Positions 60,225 through 64,000 of a DNA stretch of 64,000 nucleotides are shown here, piece after piece. Both the position numbers and the translations under genes were made by a program. Within the stretch, counting starts at the first letter, position 1. Each line of letters begins with the position of its first letter. The DNA lies in assembly GCA_964611125.1 (NCBI GenBank), contig CAZSZO010000002.1:1-64000 (forward strand), given 5' to 3'. The notes under the pieces were generated by a model. It ran no database searches, had not been told where the DNA came from, and worked only from the letters and a program-made list of their open reading frames with translations. The stretch is from JAEUIX01 sp964611125. Its GTDB lineage: Bacteria; Planctomycetota; Phycisphaerae; Phycisphaerales; UBA1924.

Positions 60225-61225
60225 CGGCGCGGTTCCTCGATATAGGTGTACGTGCCGCCGGAGAGCTCGGCGATCTTGCGCATCGTCGCCTCGCTTCCGC
60301 GCTCGCCGAAGGCCAGACAGTGAACAGGAATCTTCCGGCCAACCTTGTTCATCGCGGCGATGCGATCGGCGACGCCGGGATCGAACAAACCATCGGTCAT
60401 AAAGTACATGGCGTCGGCCCTGGGCTTGAGGGCGAAGGCCAGAGCAAAGGCGGGCCCGGGCTCAGTGCCGCCCTTGGCGAGCAGGGCGCCGACCTGGGTG
60501 ATGGCCCAGTTCTTGTTCTTCATGGTCGCCTCGATCCATTTATCCTTGGAGCCGAGGGTGGCCGTCTGACTCTCGAAGAAATAGGCGATGAACTGGGCGT
60601 CTTCAGTCAGGCCATCGATGGCCTTGACGAGCTCGCGCTTGAGCGTGGCCATCTTGGGCCCCTCCATGGAGCCCGAGATATCAACGATGAAGATGAAGCG
60701 GCTGCCGCGAGCTTCTACGCCGAAGAACCTGGCCCCACCGCCGCCGGAGCCGCCTTGGCCCCCGCCTACGCCGATGCCTTCCCCCGTGCCTGCGCCGCCG
60801 AGGCCGGAGCCGACTGACCCGAGGTCGCCGGTGTCCTGCAAACCGCTCCCGCCCGGGTCGCCGACAAGGTCAATGCCCGGGGCGGTATTCGGAGTGGCTG
60901 ATTCTTCAATGCCGGGGGTGGCGAGGGCCAGCTCGGACTCGATCAGAGCCCCGAGCTCGGTTTCTTCGATCGACGTCACCTGAACCGAATCGGTCGAGCC
61001 GTCGCCGCCGCCGCCGATGGCGCCGCCGACGGTTCCCAGCCGCCAGATGCCGGCGACGGACAGAAAGTTCAGGTGCACGATCAGCGAGATCGTGACGCCG
61101 ATCACCGATGCCCGCGTGAGCAGGCGGAACAGGCGATCCGTGAGGCCGTCGCCGCGCCGGGAGTGGCCGGGAAATGCCTGCTCTTGTGCGGGCTCAGCCA
61201 GGATGGTCACGTTGGAGTCGCTCAT
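60221..61225 (-). CDS. VWA-domain protein with TonB-like membrane segment, first gene of the Exb-VWA operon
   Basis: This is a 334-residue protein. A ~38-residue cytoplasmic head precedes one membrane segment (about residues 39-60, VIGVTISLIVHLNFLSVAGI) that contains S47-x-x-x-H51, the spacing of the TonB/TolA residues that contact ExbB/ExbD or TolQ/R. A Gly/Asp/Ser-rich linker (about 65-165) crosses to a periplasmic VWA domain with MIDAS D182-I-S-G-S186, a TEPGPAFALAFALKP segment and the DGLFD strand. ATG 61225 is preferred over TTG 61282. In a classical system TonB or TolA would occupy this place next to ExbB/D, so the VWA domain may be the moving part. That role is inference. Confidence 0.88.
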   Translation of the reverse strand: MSDSNVTILAEPAQEQAFPGHSRRGDGLTDRLFRLLTRASVIGVTISLIVHLNFLSVAGIWRLGTVGGAIGGGGDGSTDSVQVTSIEETELGALIESELALATPGIEESATPNTAPGIDLVGDPGGSGLQDTGDLGSVGSGLGGAGTGEGIGVGGGQGGSGGGGARFFGVEARGSRFIFIVDISGSMEGPKMATLKRELVKAIDGLTEDAQFIAYFFESQTATLGSKDKWIEATMKNKNWAITQVGALLAKGGTEPGPAFALAFALKPRADAMYFMTDGLFDPGVADRIAAMNKVGRKIPVHCLAFGERGSEATMRKIAELSGGTYTYIEEPRR

Positions 61226-61502
61226 CGGTGTGGCCGCCCGGCGGCTGTGGCCTGCGAAGCGCGGGCCGCTCGGCCCGGCCAAAGGACCCTGTGTGAGCCG
61301 CGCCAGACGGCTCCGATAATGGATCGGACGGGCCGCCAGCGGGCGTGAATGAACCCCGGAGTTTACGCTCCTCCGGTTCGCGTCCGCCCCGGGGCCGGTT
61401 CGCCCTCGGGGCGGGGTCGCCGACGGATTCTGGCTTTGACCTGCCGGGAGCCGTACGTTTCAGTTGTCAGACACCGCCGCGCCGCCGACGAATGAGCCTC
61501 CT

Positions 61503-62249
61503 ATGCCAGATCCGTCAGTTCACGTCCCACTGTCCGCCCCGCCCTACCGCCGGATCCTGCTGAAGCTCTCCGGCGAGTCGCTGGCTTCATCGGGCCATAC
61601 GGGTCTGGAGCCGGGAGAGATCCAGAGCATCGCCCGCGAGATCAAGGCCGCCCACAAGACCGGGGTGCAGATTGCGCTGGTGGTGGGGGGGGGCAACTTC
61701 GTAAGGGGCGCCCAACTTGCGAAGATCGGTCACATTCATCAGGGCACGGCCGACTACATGGGGATGCTGGCGACGATCATCAACGGCCTGGCGCTCAAGG
61801 AAGCGCTTCTGGCCGAGGGTGTCGATTCGCGCGTGATGTCAGCGATCGAGGTTCGCGCGGTGGCCGAGCCCTTCATCCGCGGACGGGCCCTCCGGCACCT
61901 TGAGCAAGGACGGGTGGTCATCCTGGTGGCCGGCACCGGCAACCCCTTCTGCACCACCGACACCTGCGCCGCGCTGCGGGCCCTGGAGCTCGATTGCCAG
62001 GTGATCCTCAAGGCCACCAAGGTCGACGGCGTCTACAGCGCCGACCCGCGCAAGGACCCTACCGCCAAGCGCTTCGAGCGGCTCACCTTCATGGACGCCA
62101 TCACCAAGGACCTGCGCGTCATGGACATGACGGCGTTCACGATGTGCATGGAGCGGAACGTGCCCATCATCGTCTTCGATTACAAGGTCCCGGGTAACAT
62201 CCAGCGCGTTGCTCAGGGTGAGACCGTCGGCACGCTGATCCGGGCGTAG
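61503..62249 (+). CDS. pyrH: Uridylate kinase (UMP kinase)
   Basis: PyrH phosphorylates UMP to UDP. The 248-residue protein has the amino-acid-kinase fold with ILLKLSGESLA at the start, ALVVGGGNFVRGAQ, ADYMGMLATIINGLAL, VAGTGNPFCTTDTCAALRA, KATKVDGVYSADP and the ending MDMTAFTMCMERNVPIIVFD. ATG 61503 is favoured over an in-frame TTG at 61464. Its partner frr follows 138 bp later, the conserved bacterial order, but rpsB and tsf do not precede it here; the gene instead diverges from the Exb-VWA operon across 277 bp. Confidence 0.97.
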   Translation: MPDPSVHVPLSAPPYRRILLKLSGESLASSGHTGLEPGEIQSIAREIKAAHKTGVQIALVVGGGNFVRGAQLAKIGHIHQGTADYMGMLATIINGLALKEALLAEGVDSRVMSAIEVRAVAEPFIRGRALRHLEQGRVVILVAGTGNPFCTTDTCAALRALELDCQVILKATKVDGVYSADPRKDPTAKRFERLTFMDAITKDLRVMDMTAFTMCMERNVPIIVFDYKVPGNIQRVAQGETVGTLIRA

Positions 62250-62387
62250 CGGCCGGGCCGAGACGCGGCCGGCGCCATGCATCATGGGGCCCCGGACGGC
62301 GGACGGCCGGCGGACCCGCAATCACCGGCGGCGGGGTCTAAACTGTTCCCTTACTGATCCGTTTCCTCCTTCAATTTGGACCAAGCC

Positions 62388-62951
62388 ATGGATCCCGACA
62401 CGATTCTGCTGGAAACCGAAGAGTCCATGACCAAGGCCGTCGAGCACCTCAAGAAGGAGCTCCGCGCCGTCCGCACCGGGCGGGCGTCCCCGTCGCTCGT
62501 GGAGTACATCAAGGTCGAGTACTACGGCAGCCAGAGCGACCTCAAGTCGCTCGCGTCGATCTCGGTCCCCGAGCCCACGCAGATCCTGATCAAGCCCTTT
62601 GACGCTGGAGCCGTGGCCGAGATCAAGAAGGCCATCGAGTCCTCAGGCCTCGGGCTCAACCCCATGTCCGAGGGCAAGCAGCTCCGGATCAACATTCCCC
62701 CGCTGTCGGGCGACCGCCGCAAGCAGCTGGTGGGCCACTGCAAGAAGCTCGCCGAGGAGGCGAAGGTCTCGCTCCGCAATGCCCGGCGCGACGGCAACAA
62801 GCACGCCGATGGCCTGAAGGCCGGCGCCGACCAGATCCCTGAGGATGAACTCGAGCAGCTCAAGACCGAAATTCAGGAACTGCTCAAGAAGTACGAGACC
62901 GAAACGGACAAGGCCGTGGCGGACAAGACCAAGGAAGTTGAGACCGTGTGA
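62388..62951 (+). CDS. frr: Ribosome-recycling factor
   Basis: Frr, with EF-G, splits post-termination ribosomes. The 187-residue protein is of normal length, with the signature MTKAVEHLKKELRAVRTGRA, then LVEYIKVEYYGSQSDLKSLAS, the domain-II part VPEPTQILIKPFD, and the C-terminal helix rich in KKLAEEAKVSLRNARRDGN. The end KYETETDKAVADKTKEVE is typical. ATG 62388 lies downstream of an in-frame TTG at 62376, and no strong ribosome site is visible. It follows pyrH, as in most bacteria. Confidence 0.97.
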   Translation: MDPDTILLETEESMTKAVEHLKKELRAVRTGRASPSLVEYIKVEYYGSQSDLKSLASISVPEPTQILIKPFDAGAVAEIKKAIESSGLGLNPMSEGKQLRINIPPLSGDRRKQLVGHCKKLAEEAKVSLRNARRDGNKHADGLKAGADQIPEDELEQLKTEIQELLKKYETETDKAVADKTKEVETV

Positions 62952-62991
62952 GACCCGGCGGGCTTGTCGCCGCCGCGCCGCCCAGGGGCCG

Positions 62992-64000
62992 TTACTTCAG
63001 GTAAATCGCCCGCGGCGACACGAGCAGCACCGGCTCCTTGCGCAGCTCGAGCAAGGCCTGCAGCTGGGGCCGCAGCGCCGCCCACGCCTGCTCGCCCAGC
63101 ACCTCTCGGGCCACGCCCGCGAGCGGGGCCAGCCCGGCCAGCGGAGCCGCCCGGCCGGCGCCCCCGATGGGCGACGCGGCCCCCATGCCGCCGGCGCCGA
63201 GCATCTTCTCGATGATCTCGGCGAAGCTCATCGGCTCGGGATAGTCGAGCACGTCGTAGGTCCCGGGGGCCAGGTTCAGCTCCGCCGCCAAGTCGGTGAG
63301 AGCGTCATCGAGGCCGCCGATCTTGTCGGCCATCTTCAGGTCAATGGCCTTTTGGCCCAGGAAGAGCCGCCCCTCGGCCGTCTTGGCGAGGTCAATCCCC
63401 TTGCGCCCCGCCGCGACGCGCCGCGTGAAGAGGTCGTAGGTCTTCTGCATGGCCGCGCGCACGTAGCCCCGCTGCTCGGCGGTCCAGGGCGTGGAGGCCA
63501 TCATGGCGGCCCGGGGCCCGCGAGCCCGGCCGACGACGTTGACCTGCAGCTTGTCGTAGAGGCCTTGCATCGCGATCTTGCCGCCGACGACGCCGATCGA
63601 CCCGACGATGCTCGAGGGCGTGATGTACACCCGGTCGCCGGCCGAGAGGATGTAGTACCCACCCGACGCGGCCATGCCGCCGACGCTGATCCAGACGGGC
63701 TTGCCCTTGTCGGCGACCCGCCGCACGCCCTGCCAGATCACCTCGCTGGCGATGGCCGAGCCTCCCGGGGAATCGATGCGGATCACCAGGCCCTTGATGA
63801 GGTCGTTGCTCTCGATGGCGCCCAGAGCCCGCCGAACGGTGAGCGAGCCCACCGAGCCTTCGCCGCCCAGGAAGCCTCCGCTGGTGGAGTCGCCATCGAC
63901 GATCGCCCCGTCGATGTGCAGGACCGCGATGGTCGGCCGCTTGGGGGCGAGGTCGGGCTTCTCCATCAGCGACTTGAGCATGGTGAAGGGGTTGCTCAGG
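62992..64000 (-). CDS. sppA: Signal peptide peptidase SppA-type protease, 5'-truncated by the window edge
   Basis: This is a membrane-associated serine protease of the S49 family that degrades released signal peptides. The visible 336 codons continue past the right edge (LSNPFTMLKSLMEKP), so ATG 63981 is probably not the start. The core begins TIAVLHIDGAIVDG; GLVIRIDSPGGSAIASEVIW is the oxyanion region. WISVGGMAASGGYYILSAGD contains the nucleophilic serine, and PSSIVGSIGVVGGKIAMQGLYDKL follows. The general-base lysine is expected in or near RKGIDLAKTAEGRLFLGQKA. The Ala/Gly-rich tail ends near a RPQLQALLEL helix. Confidence 0.93.
   Translation of the reverse strand, partial: LSNPFTMLKSLMEKPDLAPKRPTIAVLHIDGAIVDGDSTSGGFLGGEGSVGSLTVRRALGAIESNDLIKGLVIRIDSPGGSAIASEVIWQGVRRVADKGKPVWISVGGMAASGGYYILSAGDRVYITPSSIVGSIGVVGGKIAMQGLYDKLQVNVVGRARGPRAAMMASTPWTAEQRGYVRAAMQKTYDLFTRRVAAGRKGIDLAKTAEGRLFLGQKAIDLKMADKIGGLDDALTDLAAELNLAPGTYDVLDYPEPMSFAEIIEKMLGAGGMGAASPIGGAGRAAPLAGLAPLAGVAREVLGEQAWAALRPQLQALLELRKEPVLLVSPRAIYLK

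Overview
The window is about 64 kb of high-GC bacterial DNA, densely packed with genes on both strands. Several traits together point to the phylum Planctomycetota, most likely class Phycisphaerae. These are two sigma factor genes each coupled to a Ser/Thr kinase gene (one kinase carrying WD40 repeats), exported proteins ending in a dockerin-like Gly-Cys tail or a PEP-CTERM-like hydrophobic/Arg tail, a pseudopilin and an enlarged secretin, and paralogous zinc-ribbon membrane proteins with a CGYNL motif. This placement is inference from gene content; no rRNA is present to confirm it. Both window ends cut through genes: a secretin on the left and an SppA-type peptidase on the right.

Layout. 1-5.3 kb: secretin, a possible lipoprotein, then (minus) pyrD with a class C beta-lactamase-like serine hydrolase. 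5.3-8.3 kb: a MarR-type regulator, a 4Fe-4S/SCP2 protein that shares its operator motif, and a TPR protein fused to a YggX-like domain. 8.2-12.4 kb (minus): purQ, two zinc-ribbon membrane paralogues and mnmA. 12.4-18.9 kb: a DUF6065-like protein, a dockerin-tailed exported protein, small membrane proteins, an RGG-rich exported protein, an FkbM methyltransferase and a pseudopilin. 19-23.4 kb: an AAA+ ATPase and a VWA protein separated by a Doc-type toxin-antitoxin module. 24.3-28.7 kb: tRNA-Ile(GAT), a GAF/PP2C phosphatase, and a sigma factor/Ser-Thr kinase pair. 28.8-35.3 kb: an HTH regulator, ffh, a lower-GC island with two paralogous tail-anchored proteins, a large exported protein, and a 26-codon ORF followed by a 14-bp repeat array and two terminators. 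35.4-42.3 kb (minus): rpsA, then a sigma factor-WD40 kinase-globin operon. 42.5-49.3 kb: a receiver-like protein, glutamate dehydrogenase, a GHL10-type glycosidase, and a three-gene sigma factor operon. 49.3-61.2 kb (minus): a tRNA-binding-domain gene with a 22-nt homopolymer at its 5' side, preceded in transcription by an eight-gene envelope operon. 61.5-64 kb: pyrH, frr and sppA.

The best candidate for an undescribed system is the minus-strand operon 61225->49872. It encodes a VWA protein whose only membrane segment carries a TonB-like SxxxH motif, an exported protein, ExbB/TolQ, two different ExbD/TolR proteins, and three large proteins (TPR-like, single-span, CxxC-ribbon). Six of its seven gene junctions overlap, five of them by exactly 4 bp. 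I infer a proton-motive-force-driven envelope machine whose energised arm is a VWA protein. Other points of interest are the TPR-YggX fusion, the duplicated toxin-antitoxin operator, the near-identical 3' ends of two diverged anchor proteins, and the homopolymer that puts a plausible start codon one base out of frame.
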